10,378 nt of DNA from Pseudomonadota bacterium (GCA_021808035.1 JAKBCG010000064.1:1-10378), one strand, 5' to 3'. Counted from the first letter of the stretch, positions 1 through 6,817 are shown. Notes: generated by a model from the sequence alone, not told the origin. Made by a program: numbers and translations.

Positions 1-597
1 AACCCGGCGCTGCGCCGGGTGCTGCAGAACGCGCGCGTGGTCAACATGCCGAAGGACAAGACCGACGCCGCGATCCGCCGCGCCTCGGGCAAGGAGGCGA
101 CGAATTACCAGGAGATCCTCTACGAGGGTTATGCGCCGCACGGAATCGCGCTGCTGGTCGAGACCGCGACCGACAACCCGACCCGCACCGTCGCGAGCGT
201 GCGTAACCTGTTCGCGAAACATGCCGGCAACCTCGGCAGCAGCGGCAGCGTCGCGTTCCAGTTCAAGAAGATGGGGGTCTTCCGGCTCGACCCGGCGACC
301 GTGAAGGATCCGGAGGAACTCGAACTCGACCTGATCGATCACGGCCTGGAGGAGATGGGTGAGCGCAACGGCGCGAAGGGCGAGCCGCAGCTCGTGATCC
401 GCTGCGCATTCAACGATTTCGGGAAGCTGCAGGAAGCGCTCGAGGCGCGCGGGATCACCCCGCTGTCGGCCGAGCACGAGTACATCTGCACGACACCGGT
501 CGAATTGCCGGAGGCGCAGGCCGCCGAGGTGCTCGAGCTGATCGACCGGCTCGAACAGGACGACGACGTCCAGAAGGTATTCCACACCCTCGCTTGA
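1..597 (+). CDS. yebC: YebC/PmpR-family transcriptional/translational regulator, 5'-truncated
   Basis: The gene enters from the left edge in frame 1; about 198 residues are visible and the conserved N-terminus (usually MAGHSKW-like) lies outside the window. The GTG at base 19 is internal, because the codons before it (NPALRR) still match the family. Visible hallmarks are NMPKD, a YEGYAPHG segment, ETATDNPTRTVASVRN, GSSGSVAFQF, and the family C-terminus DDDVQKVFHTLA. YebC/PmpR/TACO1 proteins are cytosolic; they were described as DNA-binding regulators, and recent work links them to translation of difficult (proline-rich) stretches. The KEATNYQEILYEGYAPHG stretch is closer to the subgroup I associate with Bacteroidetes and to YeeN-like paralogues than to the usual proteobacterial YebC, so a second copy elsewhere in the genome is possible. 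The gene converges on the Nudix gene with a 22-bp gap. The family call is firm; the exact subgroup and role are not. Confidence 0.93.
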   Translation, partial: NPALRRVLQNARVVNMPKDKTDAAIRRASGKEATNYQEILYEGYAPHGIALLVETATDNPTRTVASVRNLFAKHAGNLGSSGSVAFQFKKMGVFRLDPATVKDPEELELDLIDHGLEEMGERNGAKGEPQLVIRCAFNDFGKLQEALEARGITPLSAEHEYICTTPVELPEAQAAEVLELIDRLEQDDDVQKVFHTLA

Positions 598-609
598 GGG
601 CGACCCGCC

Positions 610-627
610 GCGCCTCGCGTCAGGCGC
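610..627. terminator. weak hairpin between convergent yebC and Nudix genes
   Basis: GCGCCT (610-615) and AGGCGC (622-627) form a 6-bp GC-rich stem with a 6-base loop, spanning the stop codon of the Nudix gene just past the yebC stop. There is no T-tract on either side, so this is at best a weak bidirectional terminator. In DNA this GC-rich such a stem can arise by chance. Confidence 0.25.
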
Positions 628-1072
628 CGCGCGTCGGCGGTGGACCGTGGTTGATCACCGAATAGGCCCAGCGGACGACCGGCTGGATCCGGGAGGAGAC
701 CATCGTGAGCGCCCGGTCGTAGTCGACCCAGGCGGCCTCCTGATGCTCGGGCCGGCCGAGTTCCGGATTGACCGGCAGACGGATCGACCGTTCCTTGCTG
801 CGCGCGATGTAATAGCGGGCGATCTTGCCCTTGTGGTACGGGCCGGTCTCGCGGTACACGAGTCCCCAGTCGAACGAGAGATCGTCGAGCGCGGTCTCCT
901 CGCGCACCTCCCGCACCGCGGCGTCGATCGCCTGCTCGCCGGGCTCGACGATCCCCTTCGGGAAATCCCAGTTACGATACGCGCGCAGCAACAGGAAGCG
1001 CGGCCTGCGATCGACCAGGCTGACCACGACGACGCCGGCGGACAACCGCGTCGATTGGGGGGTGTTTACCAT
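620..1072 (-). CDS. Nudix hydrolase, diadenosine tetraphosphatase-like
   Basis: A 150-residue single-domain Nudix protein, the usual size for small MutT/Ap4A-hydrolase types. The Nudix box runs from G40 to L62: G-x5-E46-x7-R54-E55-V-R-E58-E59-T-A61-L62. The Mg-binding glutamates are present, but the normally conserved glycine near the end of the box is alanine (A61). The WDFPKGIVEPGE stretch before and into the box resembles bis(5'-nucleosyl)-tetraphosphatases more than RppH, which has a WQFPQGG-type motif. The likely role is cytosolic cleavage of a nucleoside diphosphate linked to another group; the substrate cannot be read from the sequence. The ATG start has GAGGTGA at 1085-1091 about 12 bases upstream, rather far but usable. 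The gene is divergent from oxyR and convergent with yebC. Family call is strong, substrate is inference. Confidence 0.9.
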   Translation of the reverse strand: MVNTPQSTRLSAGVVVVSLVDRRPRFLLLRAYRNWDFPKGIVEPGEQAIDAAVREVREETALDDLSFDWGLVYRETGPYHKGKIARYYIARSKERSIRLPVNPELGRPEHQEAAWVDYDRALTMVSSRIQPVVRWAYSVINHGPPPTRGA

Positions 1073-1164
1073 GAGTGCGCTGTATCACCTCGAAGACCGG
1101 CGGGTCCCGCGGCCCGTCCGACGGGCCCAGCGCGATTCTACCTGCGGACGGGGCACGGCCTGGA

Positions 1165-1194
1165 TTGATTTATCGAGTCGATGGATTTTATGAT
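1165..1194 (+). promoter_or_regulatory. candidate sigma-70 promoter of oxyR
   Basis: TTGATT (1165-1170, 4 of 6 to TTGACA) is followed after 18 bp by TATGAT (1189-1194, 5 of 6 to TATAAT). It lies in the AT-richer part of the intergenic region, and transcription would start near 1201, leaving an untranslated leader of roughly 65 bases before the oxyR ATG. The prediction is by eye from consensus only. Confidence 0.45.
1172..1182. promoter_or_regulatory. perfect palindrome inside the oxyR promoter, possible operator
   Basis: ATCGA-G-TCGAT is an exact inverted repeat with one central base, placed between the candidate -35 and -10 boxes of oxyR. LysR-type regulators commonly bind imperfect dyads at their own divergent promoters, so autoregulation is plausible. 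It matches the E. coli OxyR consensus (spaced ATAG/CTAT tetranucleotides) poorly, so assignment to OxyR is inference. Confidence 0.3.
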
Positions 1195-1267
1195 CGACAT
1201 TTGTGACGTCTATTGACCCGACGGGGTGCCGGCCTGGGGCAGGGCCGCCGCCGGGTGATCGCGGATC

Positions 1268-2164
1268 ATGAACCTCAAAGACTTCAAATACCTCGTCGCG
1301 CTCGCCGACACCGGTCACTTCGGCAAGGCCGCCGAGAAGGCGTTCGTGAGCCAGCCGACGCTCTCCGCGCAGCTGAAGAAGCTCGAGGACTACCTCGGCG
1401 TCCAGCTGGTCGAGCGCCGGCCGAAGCAGGTGCAGCTCACCGAGGTCGGACAGCGGATCGTCGAGCGAGCCCGGCGCATCCTCGACGAGAGCAACGAGAT
1501 CGTCGCGCTCGCGCGCCACCATGCCGATCCGCTCGCCGGCAAGATCAAGGTCGCGTTGATCCCGACGATCGGCCCATACCTGTTGCCGCGGGTGATGCGA
1601 CGGATCCGCAAGACGCTCCCCGAGCTCGGCTTGATGCTCTACGAGTACCAGACCGAACCGCTGCTGAAGCGGCTGCGCGACGGGGAAATCGACCTCGGGA
1701 TCCTGGCGCTGCCCGCGCCGACCGACGGGCTCGAGTCGCGTCCGCTGTACGAAGAGGCGTTCACGGTCGCGCTGCCGGGCAACCACCCGCTCGCGGCGCA
1801 GCCGACGATCCGGTCGCAGGATCTGCGCGGCCTGACCTTGCTGCTGCTCGAGGACGGTCATTGCCTGCGCGATCAGGCGCTCGAGGTCTGCAGCCGCGTC
1901 GGCGCGCGGGAAGCCGACGACTTTCGCGCGACGAGCCTCGAGACCTTGCGGCAGATGGTGATCGCGGGACTCGGCGTCACCCTGCTGCCGGAGCTCGCGG
2001 TGGACTCGCCGGTCGGCTCGCAGCGCGGCCTCACGATCCGCCGGTTTCAGAAGCCGGCGCCGAGCCGCCGGGTCGGCGCGGTCTGGCGCCGATCGTCCAC
2101 GCGCGCGGCCGCGATCGACGAACTGTGCAAGGTGATCGCTCAGACGATCGCAGAGCACGACTGA
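1268..2164 (+). CDS. oxyR: hydrogen-peroxide sensing LysR-type regulator OxyR
   Basis: A 298-residue LysR-type regulator aligning with E. coli OxyR without shifts around the key sites. The N-terminal winged helix-turn-helix is at about 1-60 (YLVALADTGHFGKAAEKAFVSQPTLSAQLKKLE), followed by a linker helix and the periplasmic-binding-protein-like regulatory domain from about 92. The LEDGHCLRDQALEVC segment puts the two redox cysteines at C199 and C208, the residues that form the sensing disulfide in E. coli OxyR. IPTIGPYLLP and FRATSLETLRQMV are further OxyR hallmarks. On oxidation such proteins activate catalase, peroxiredoxin and iron-protection genes. The ATG is chosen because MNLKDFKYLVAL matches the family start; the Shine-Dalgarno is weak (GGGTGAT about 9 bases upstream). 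No ahpC, katG or other peroxidase gene is adjacent here. It probably shares a transcript with the membrane-protein gene 23 bp downstream. Confidence 0.96.
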   Translation: MNLKDFKYLVALADTGHFGKAAEKAFVSQPTLSAQLKKLEDYLGVQLVERRPKQVQLTEVGQRIVERARRILDESNEIVALARHHADPLAGKIKVALIPTIGPYLLPRVMRRIRKTLPELGLMLYEYQTEPLLKRLRDGEIDLGILALPAPTDGLESRPLYEEAFTVALPGNHPLAAQPTIRSQDLRGLTLLLLEDGHCLRDQALEVCSRVGAREADDFRATSLETLRQMVIAGLGVTLLPELAVDSPVGSQRGLTIRRFQKPAPSRRVGAVWRRSSTRAAAIDELCKVIAQTIAEHD

Positions 2165-2187
2165 GCAGGCCGAGGAGGCCCTCGACG

Positions 2188-2925
2188 ATGAGCGAGCCGA
2201 CGGCAACCAATCCCCCGCCCGACGGACCGCGTCTGGACCGCGCGTTCGTCGATCAACAGCATCTGCTCGACCGCTATCTCGAGGGCGCGCTGCCCTACAA
2301 GGGTACCCGCGAGTTCGAGCACTGGTGTGCGGCGCATCCGGAGTACCTCGCCGAACAGCGGCTGGCCGATCGCACCCAGGCGGCGCTGCGCTTGCTGGAG
2401 GCCGCCGGCCGCGCGCCGGATCTCGCCGAGCCGCGACCACGCTGGTGGCGCGCGCCCTGGCTGTCGGTCGCGCTCGGCGCGATCACCGCCACGAGTCTCG
2501 TGGGTCTGTGGACCGCGACCGCGCACGGCGCGTGGCTGCACGATCAGTTGCTCGAGGCCCGCGCGCAGCTCGCTCGCGGTTCGATGCGCGCCGCGGCCTC
2601 GGAGCAGGTCGTTGCGGTCGCGCCCGACCACAGCGCCGATGCGCAGGCCGCCCGCATCACGCTCACGCGTTCGCCGGCACGTCTCGTGGACCTGCGCATC
2701 GGCATGGGTTACGTGCGGGCCCAGCGCTTCCGGGTGATCGTCGACAAGCACGGGGCCGGACGTGCGCTCGATCTCGACGGGCTCGCGAAGGACTCCAATG
2801 GGGATCTGCGCATCGCGTTCAACGCGTCGGCGCTCGAACCCGGCGAGTACGCGGTGCGCATCGAGGCGATGCCGCTGCTCGGCCGGCCGGTCGCCGACGG
2901 GTGGTTCGCGATCGCGGTGCGGTGA
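2188..2925 (+). CDS. uncharacterised single-pass membrane protein with anti-sigma-like layout
   Basis: I do not recognise a named family for this 245-residue protein. Residues about 20-75 are helical, charged and probably cytoplasmic (LLDRYLEGALPYKGTREFEHW, then a PEY turn), recalling the short helical heads of anti-sigma factors and zinc-finger-like anchors. Only one cysteine (C47) is present, so a zinc-binding HxxxCxxC motif is absent. A membrane span at about 90-112 follows a WWRAPW border. A short helix (115-130) and a beta-rich C-terminal domain (about 155-245, ending LEPGEYAVRIEAMPLLG...GWFAIAVR) should lie in the periplasm; its pattern resembles Ig-like or PEGA-like folds. The ATG at 2188 has GAGGAGG (2172-2178) nine bases upstream; the open frame extends much further left but there it only overlaps oxyR. 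Its position 23 bp after oxyR suggests co-transcription and a possible link to oxidative stress, which is inference. The orientation and role are unproven. Confidence 0.82.
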   Translation: MSEPTATNPPPDGPRLDRAFVDQQHLLDRYLEGALPYKGTREFEHWCAAHPEYLAEQRLADRTQAALRLLEAAGRAPDLAEPRPRWWRAPWLSVALGAITATSLVGLWTATAHGAWLHDQLLEARAQLARGSMRAAASEQVVAVAPDHSADAQAARITLTRSPARLVDLRIGMGYVRAQRFRVIVDKHGAGRALDLDGLAKDSNGDLRIAFNASALEPGEYAVRIEAMPLLGRPVADGWFAIAVR

Positions 2926-2953
2926 CGCCGGTCACGCCCGCCCGCGCGGCCGC

Positions 2954-5455
2954 TCAGGCCTCCGCGCGCAGGCTTTGCGCCGGTGGCGTGCCGACGACGC
3001 GCCGCGCGGCGAGCGTGCCGCTCACCCCGACGAGCGCGGTGCCACCGAGGATGCCGATCCACCAGAGCTTCGGGTCCGGCGCGTAGCGCAGCGCGAACAG
3101 GTGGTGCGCGACCCACCATCCGGTCGCGGCGGCGCCGGCGGCGCCGAGCAGCCCGGACAGCAGACCCAGCGCGGCGAACTCCGCCGCGACGCCGCTCAGC
3201 ACCGTGAATCGGCTCGCTCCCAGGGTCCGCAGGATCGCGCTCTCGTGGCGGCGTTCGTCGCGGGTCGCCTGCACCGCGGCGAGCAGCACGACCACGCCGG
3301 CGGCGAGCGTGAACAAGGACACGTACTGGACCGCGAGCGAGGCCCGGTCGATGATCGAACGGACCTGCGCGAGGATCGCCTCGACGTCGATCACGGTGAC
3401 GGTCGGGAACCGCCGCGCGAGCGCGGCCAGCCCCGGCCGCGCGCGCGGCCCGAGATAGACGCTGGTGATCAGGGTGCCCGCCGCGCCGTCGAGCAGTCGC
3501 GGCGGGAAGACCAGGAAGAAGTTCGGTCGGAAGCTGTCCCAGCGCACCCGGCGGATGCTCGCGACGCGGACGGTCAGCGGCTCGCCGGCGACGTCGAACG
3601 AGATCGAGTCGCCGAGTCGCAGGTGCAGCGCATCGCGGTACTCGGTCGAGATCGACACCCAGTGCCTGCCGTAATCGGCCGGCCCCCACCAACGCCCGGC
3701 GATCACGCGGTTGTCCGGCATCGGATCGGCCGACCAGGTGAGGTTCTGCTCGCGCGTGGCGAACGCACGGCCACGCGCGCTCGCAAAACGCAGCGATGCG
3801 ATCGGACGGGCGTCGATCGCGGTGATCCGTGCGCGGATCACCGGAACCATCGGCGCGTCGGGCGCGCCGAGCGCCGCGAGCGCCCGGCGCAGCGCGGGCG
3901 CGTCCTGCGGCCGGATGTTGATCAGGAACTCGTTCGGCGCGCGTGCGCCGACGCTCGCGCGCCACTCGCGCATCAGGTCGCCGCGGACCACCGCGAGGAG
4001 CAGCAGGATCATCAAGCCGAGCCCGAACGCGACGACCTGCAGCACGCTCGCGGTCCCGCGTCTCGAGACGTTCGCGAGACCATAGCGCCAGGCGACGCCG
4101 ACACCGCCGCGGAACCGGCGGGTCAGGCGCACCAACGCGAAGCCCGCGGCGCCGAGCACGACACCGACCACGCCGATACCGGCCGCGAGGTCGACGACCA
4201 GGGCCGCGTCGCGCACCATCAGCCAGAGGATCGCGAACAGCGCGGCGAGCGCGAGGCCGGGCGCGACGCCGTGGCGCAGCCGCGGCGGCGCGACGTCCCG
4301 GCGCAGCACGCGCAGCGGCGCAGTCCGCCGCAGCGGCAGCAGCGGCGGCAGCGCGAAGCCGAGGAGCATCGCGAGCTCGGTCGCGAACGCGATCGCGATG
4401 GGGCCCGCCGACGCGGCGGGGAGGTCGCGTTCGACCAAGGATCGCAGCAGCCACGCGATCCCCGATTCGGCGATCGCTCCGGCCACGGTCCCGGCGAGCA
4501 ATGCGAGCGCGCCGATGGCGGCGAGTTCGGTGAGCGCGACCTCGAGCACGAAACGTTGCGTCGCGCCGAGGCACTTCATCAACGCGACGCCGTCGATGCG
4601 CCGGCTCGCCCAGCGGCGGGCGCTCATCGCGACGCCGACCGCCGCGAGCAGCACCGCCGACAGGCTCGCGAGGTTCAAGAAGCGGCTGGCGCGATCGATC
4701 GCGGAGCCGAGCTCACGGCTGTCATCCGCGGCCTCGCGCACCCGGACCGCGGCGTCCGGGTGCGCCCGCAGATGGGCCCGAAACGCGGCGACCGCGGCCG
4801 GCGGACCGGCGAACAGGGCCGCATAAGTGACCCGGCTCCCCGGCTGGACGAGTCCCGTCGCGGGCAGGTCGGCGGCGTTCATCAGCAGCGCCGGCGCGAG
4901 GCTCACCAGGCCGACACTCTGGTCGGGGCGGAACGCGAGCACCCGCGTGAAACGCAGGCGGATCGCGCCGACCCGGACGCTCGCACCCGGCCGCAGGCCG
5001 AGCACGGTCGCGGTACGCGAGTCGAGCCAGACGTTGCCGCGGCCCGGTATCGTCGCGATCGCGGTCGCCGGCCCGTACGGCACGCCCGCGACCCGGACAT
5101 GGCCGCGCAACGGATAGCCAGCCGTGACCGCGTTGACCGCGACGAGTTGGCTGCGATCGCCATGGAACAGCGCGGTCGGAAACGAGATCTCTTCGGCGCG
5201 GCGCAGGCGGTCGTCGCGCGCCGGCGCGAGCTCGGCCGCCGGGATCGGGTTCGCGCTTTCGAGGCGCAGGTCCGCCGCGAGCACTTCGGTCGCCTCGCGG
5301 GCGACCCCGGCCGAGACCCGGCTGGTGAAGAAGCCGACCGCGGTCATCGAGGCGACCGCGACCGCAAGCGCACCGAACAGCACGAGCGCATCGCCGGAAC
5401 GCAGCTCGCGCCACAGCCCGCGCAGCGCAAAGCGGAGCATCGGCAGCGGCTTCAT
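2954..5455 (-). CDS. ybbP: ABC transporter permease, YbbP type (FtsX/MacB-like)
   Basis: An 833-residue permease, close to the 804 residues of E. coli YbbP. One membrane span near residues 22-45 is followed by a long periplasmic region (about 46-258), then a first FtsX-type membrane block (about 260-375, including DGVALMKCLGATQRF) and additional spans near 400-415, 420-443 and 470-492. A second periplasmic region (about 500-700) and a second FtsX block (about 705-820, including ESAILRTLGASRF) complete roughly ten spans. The two coupling-helix motifs (xxALMKCLGA and SAILRTLGA) are typical of permeases that work with LolD/MacB-type ATPases. Such proteins usually do not move solutes through a channel but transmit ATP-driven motion to the periplasm or extract lipophilic molecules. 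The ATG overlaps the ybbA stop by 4 bp (ATGA), implying translational coupling and a stoichiometric complex. It ends 28 bp from the convergent membrane-protein gene. Confidence 0.93.
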   Translation of the reverse strand: MKPLPMLRFALRGLWRELRSGDALVLFGALAVAVASMTAVGFFTSRVSAGVAREATEVLAADLRLESANPIPAAELAPARDDRLRRAEEISFPTALFHGDRSQLVAVNAVTAGYPLRGHVRVAGVPYGPATAIATIPGRGNVWLDSRTATVLGLRPGASVRVGAIRLRFTRVLAFRPDQSVGLVSLAPALLMNAADLPATGLVQPGSRVTYAALFAGPPAAVAAFRAHLRAHPDAAVRVREAADDSRELGSAIDRASRFLNLASLSAVLLAAVGVAMSARRWASRRIDGVALMKCLGATQRFVLEVALTELAAIGALALLAGTVAGAIAESGIAWLLRSLVERDLPAASAGPIAIAFATELAMLLGFALPPLLPLRRTAPLRVLRRDVAPPRLRHGVAPGLALAALFAILWLMVRDAALVVDLAAGIGVVGVVLGAAGFALVRLTRRFRGGVGVAWRYGLANVSRRGTASVLQVVAFGLGLMILLLLAVVRGDLMREWRASVGARAPNEFLINIRPQDAPALRRALAALGAPDAPMVPVIRARITAIDARPIASLRFASARGRAFATREQNLTWSADPMPDNRVIAGRWWGPADYGRHWVSISTEYRDALHLRLGDSISFDVAGEPLTVRVASIRRVRWDSFRPNFFLVFPPRLLDGAAGTLITSVYLGPRARPGLAALARRFPTVTVIDVEAILAQVRSIIDRASLAVQYVSLFTLAAGVVVLLAAVQATRDERRHESAILRTLGASRFTVLSGVAAEFAALGLLSGLLGAAGAAATGWWVAHHLFALRYAPDPKLWWIGILGGTALVGVSGTLAARRVVGTPPAQSLRAEA

Positions 5456-6141
5456 CCGGCCACTCGGCCGGCATCGAGCGCGACGATCCGGTCGCAGCGG
5501 GCGGCGAGCTCGCGATCGTGGGTGACGAGCACGAGCGTGCTGCCGGCGGCGCGGTTGCGTTCGAACAGCAGCTGCGCGATGCGCCGGCCGGTTGCGCCAT
5601 CCAGGTTCCCGGTGGGCTCGTCGGCGAACAACAGCGGCGGGCGGGTGACGAACGCACGGGCGATCGCGACGCGTTGCTGCTCGCCGCCGGACAGCTGGCG
5701 CGGATAGTGCTCGAGTCGCGCGCCCAATCCGACCTCGGTAAGCGCGGCCGTCGCGATCGCGCGGGCGTCCGGATCGCCGGCGAGTTCGAGCGGCAACATC
5801 ACGTTCTCCAGCGCGGTCAGCGACGGGAGCAGCTGGAACGACTGGAACACGAACCCGATCTGCCGTCGGCGCAGCGCCGCGCGACCGTCCTCGTCGAGGC
5901 TGGAGAGATCCGTTCCCGCGATCGCAACCCGCCCCCGGGTCGGGGTGTCGAGACCGGCGAGCAGCGCGAGCAAGGTCGACTTGCCGGCCCCCGAAGGACC
6001 GACGATCGCGACGGTCTCCCCCGCTCGCACCCGCAGGTCGACATCGGCGAGAATCGTCAGCGGCCCCGAGGGGCTGTCGACCGTCTTCGTCAGGCCGCTC
6101 GCCTCCAGCGCGAGGCGGGCGCCGTTCGGTCCAGGGTGCAT
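5452..6141 (-). CDS. ybbA: ABC transporter ATPase, YbbA type (LolD/MacB family)
   Basis: A 229-residue nucleotide-binding subunit with all motifs intact: Walker A GPSGAGKST (48-56), Q-loop Q100 in FVFQSFQLLPSLTALENV, signature LSGGEQQR (150-157), Walker B LLFADEP with catalytic E175, D-loop GNLD, and switch histidine H208 in VTHDREL. The FVFQSF and FADEPTGNLD wording is typical of the LolD/MacB/YbbA exporter class. It energises the YbbP permease from the cytoplasmic side. The ATG at 6141 gives the same short N-terminal lead as E. coli YbbA; an in-frame ATG at 6207 would add 22 low-complexity residues and overlap tesA by 54 bp, so I reject it. No Shine-Dalgarno precedes 6141; the bases directly upstream on this strand are instead the complement of the tesA Shine-Dalgarno. 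The start is therefore less certain than the gene itself. Confidence 0.93.
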   Translation of the reverse strand: MHPGPNGARLALEASGLTKTVDSPSGPLTILADVDLRVRAGETVAIVGPSGAGKSTLLALLAGLDTPTRGRVAIAGTDLSSLDEDGRAALRRRQIGFVFQSFQLLPSLTALENVMLPLELAGDPDARAIATAALTEVGLGARLEHYPRQLSGGEQQRVAIARAFVTRPPLLFADEPTGNLDGATGRRIAQLLFERNRAAGSTLVLVTHDRELAARCDRIVALDAGRVAG

Positions 6142-6142
6142 C

Positions 6143-6151
6143 GGAGGTGAT
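6143..6151 (+). promoter_or_regulatory. full-length Shine-Dalgarno of tesA
   Basis: GGAGGTGAT is a nine-base perfect complement to the 3' end of bacterial 16S rRNA. It ends two bases before a GTG codon, and the GGAGG core sits six bases before it. This fixes GTG at 6154 as the tesA start. The site occupies almost all of the 12-bp gap to the divergent ybbA start. Confidence 0.85.
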
Positions 6152-6153
6152 CC

Positions 6154-6762
6154 GTGAAGCGTTGGTTGATCGTCTGCCTGCTGTTCGCCGCCTCGGCCTC
6201 GGCGCATCCCGCGCGCACGATCCTCGTGTTCGGCGATAGCATCAGCGCGGGGTACGGCATCCCGGTCGACCAGGGCTGGGTCGCGCTGCTGCAGGCGAAG
6301 CTCCGGCGTTTAGGGTACGGATATCGCGTCGTCAATGCCAGCGTCAGCGGCGAGACCACCGCGGGCGGCCTCGACCGGCTGCCGCGCGCACTCGCGTTGC
6401 ATCGACCGCAGATCCTGATTCTCGAACTCGGCGGGAACGACGGACTGCGGGCGCTGCCGGTGCGACAGATGCGCGCGAACCTCGACCGGATGGTGCGCCT
6501 CGCGCGACGGGCAGGCGCGTCGGTCTTGCTGCTCGGAATGCGGATGCCGCCGAATTACGGCCCCGAGTACACCGCTCAGTTCCAGCAAGCGTTCGTCACC
6601 GTCGCCAAGGCCGATCGGGTGGTGTTCGTACCGTTCTTCCTGCAAGGGATCGCAACCCGGCCCGGATTGATGCAGGCGGACGGGCTGCACCCGAACGTGC
6701 GCGGCCAGGCGCCTTTGCTGGCGAACGCCTGGCGGGCCCTCGAGCCGATGCTGCACAAGTGA
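6154..6762 (+). CDS. tesA: periplasmic SGNH esterase / acyl-CoA thioesterase I
   Basis: A 202-residue SGNH-fold hydrolase, the usual length for TesA (also called ApeA or PldC). A signal peptide occupies about residues 1-17 (MKRWLIVCLLFAASASA, cleavage likely after ASA). Catalytic blocks are all visible: GDSIS with nucleophile S29, SVSGET with G66, GGND with N95, and DGLHPN with D176 and H179. Family members hydrolyse acyl thioesters, aryl esters and lysophospholipids in the periplasm. Translation starts at GTG, supported by a perfect Shine-Dalgarno. The divergent tesA / ybbA-ybbP layout is the same as in E. coli, where a joint complex that extracts and cleaves acylated hydrophobic molecules has been proposed. 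With only 12 bp to ybbA, the tesA promoter must lie within the ybbA coding sequence. Confidence 0.94.
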   Translation: MKRWLIVCLLFAASASAHPARTILVFGDSISAGYGIPVDQGWVALLQAKLRRLGYGYRVVNASVSGETTAGGLDRLPRALALHRPQILILELGGNDGLRALPVRQMRANLDRMVRLARRAGASVLLLGMRMPPNYGPEYTAQFQQAFVTVAKADRVVFVPFFLQGIATRPGLMQADGLHPNVRGQAPLLANAWRALEPMLHK

Positions 6763-6777
6763 CCGACCATTGTCGGA

Positions 6778-6804
6778 GGACCGGCGGCGCGTGGCCGCCG
6801 GTCC
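6778..6804. terminator. 11-bp perfect hairpin between convergent tesA and DUF3761 gene
   Basis: GGACCGGCGGC (6778-6788) pairs exactly with GCCGCCGGTCC (6794-6804) around a five-base loop GCGTG. It sits in the 55-bp gap between the tesA stop and the stop of the leftward gene, where a shared bidirectional terminator is expected. No T-run follows on either strand, so it is not a classic intrinsic terminator, but strong GC stems lacking T-runs are common in high-GC genomes. Confidence 0.6.
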
Positions 6805-6817
6805 GACCGCAGCGATC

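Larger units (their letters stand above)
1073..1267. promoter_or_regulatory. divergent Nudix/oxyR intergenic region
   Basis: 195 bp between two divergent starts. The middle (about 1163-1215) is clearly richer in A and T than its surroundings, as expected of a promoter. Toward the Nudix gene, the minus strand carries TAGAAT (1135-1140), a 5-of-6 match to a sigma-70 -10 box, but I see no good -35 box at the right distance. The rightward candidate promoter and an embedded palindrome are listed separately. Confidence 0.55.

Noticed and set aside
1213..2187. N-terminal extension of the membrane-protein frame across oxyR
   Set aside because: This part is an out-of-frame reading of oxyR rich in Arg and Ala. 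The ATG at 2188 has a strong Shine-Dalgarno and begins the credible protein.
1085..2440. A 451-codon open frame on the minus strand opposite oxyR
   Set aside because: It spans oxyR, the intergenic promoter and part of the next gene with no domain signature; oxyR on the plus strand explains the region.
2922..2935. GTGAC-GCCG-GTCAC hairpin at the end of the membrane-protein gene
   Set aside because: The stem is only 5 bp, contains the stop codon and has no T-tract; it is too weak to call a terminator.
2762..5707. A 981-codon open frame on the plus strand
   Set aside because: It lies antisense to ybbP and part of ybbA, its translation is a monotonous Arg/Asp/Glu/Ala/Gln-rich string without domains, and such mirror frames are expected from third-position GC bias.
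6142..6207. 22-residue N-terminal extension of YbbA
   Set aside because: It would overlap tesA by 54 bp, is low in complexity, and is absent from E. coli YbbA; the start at 6141 fits the family better, although it lacks a Shine-Dalgarno.
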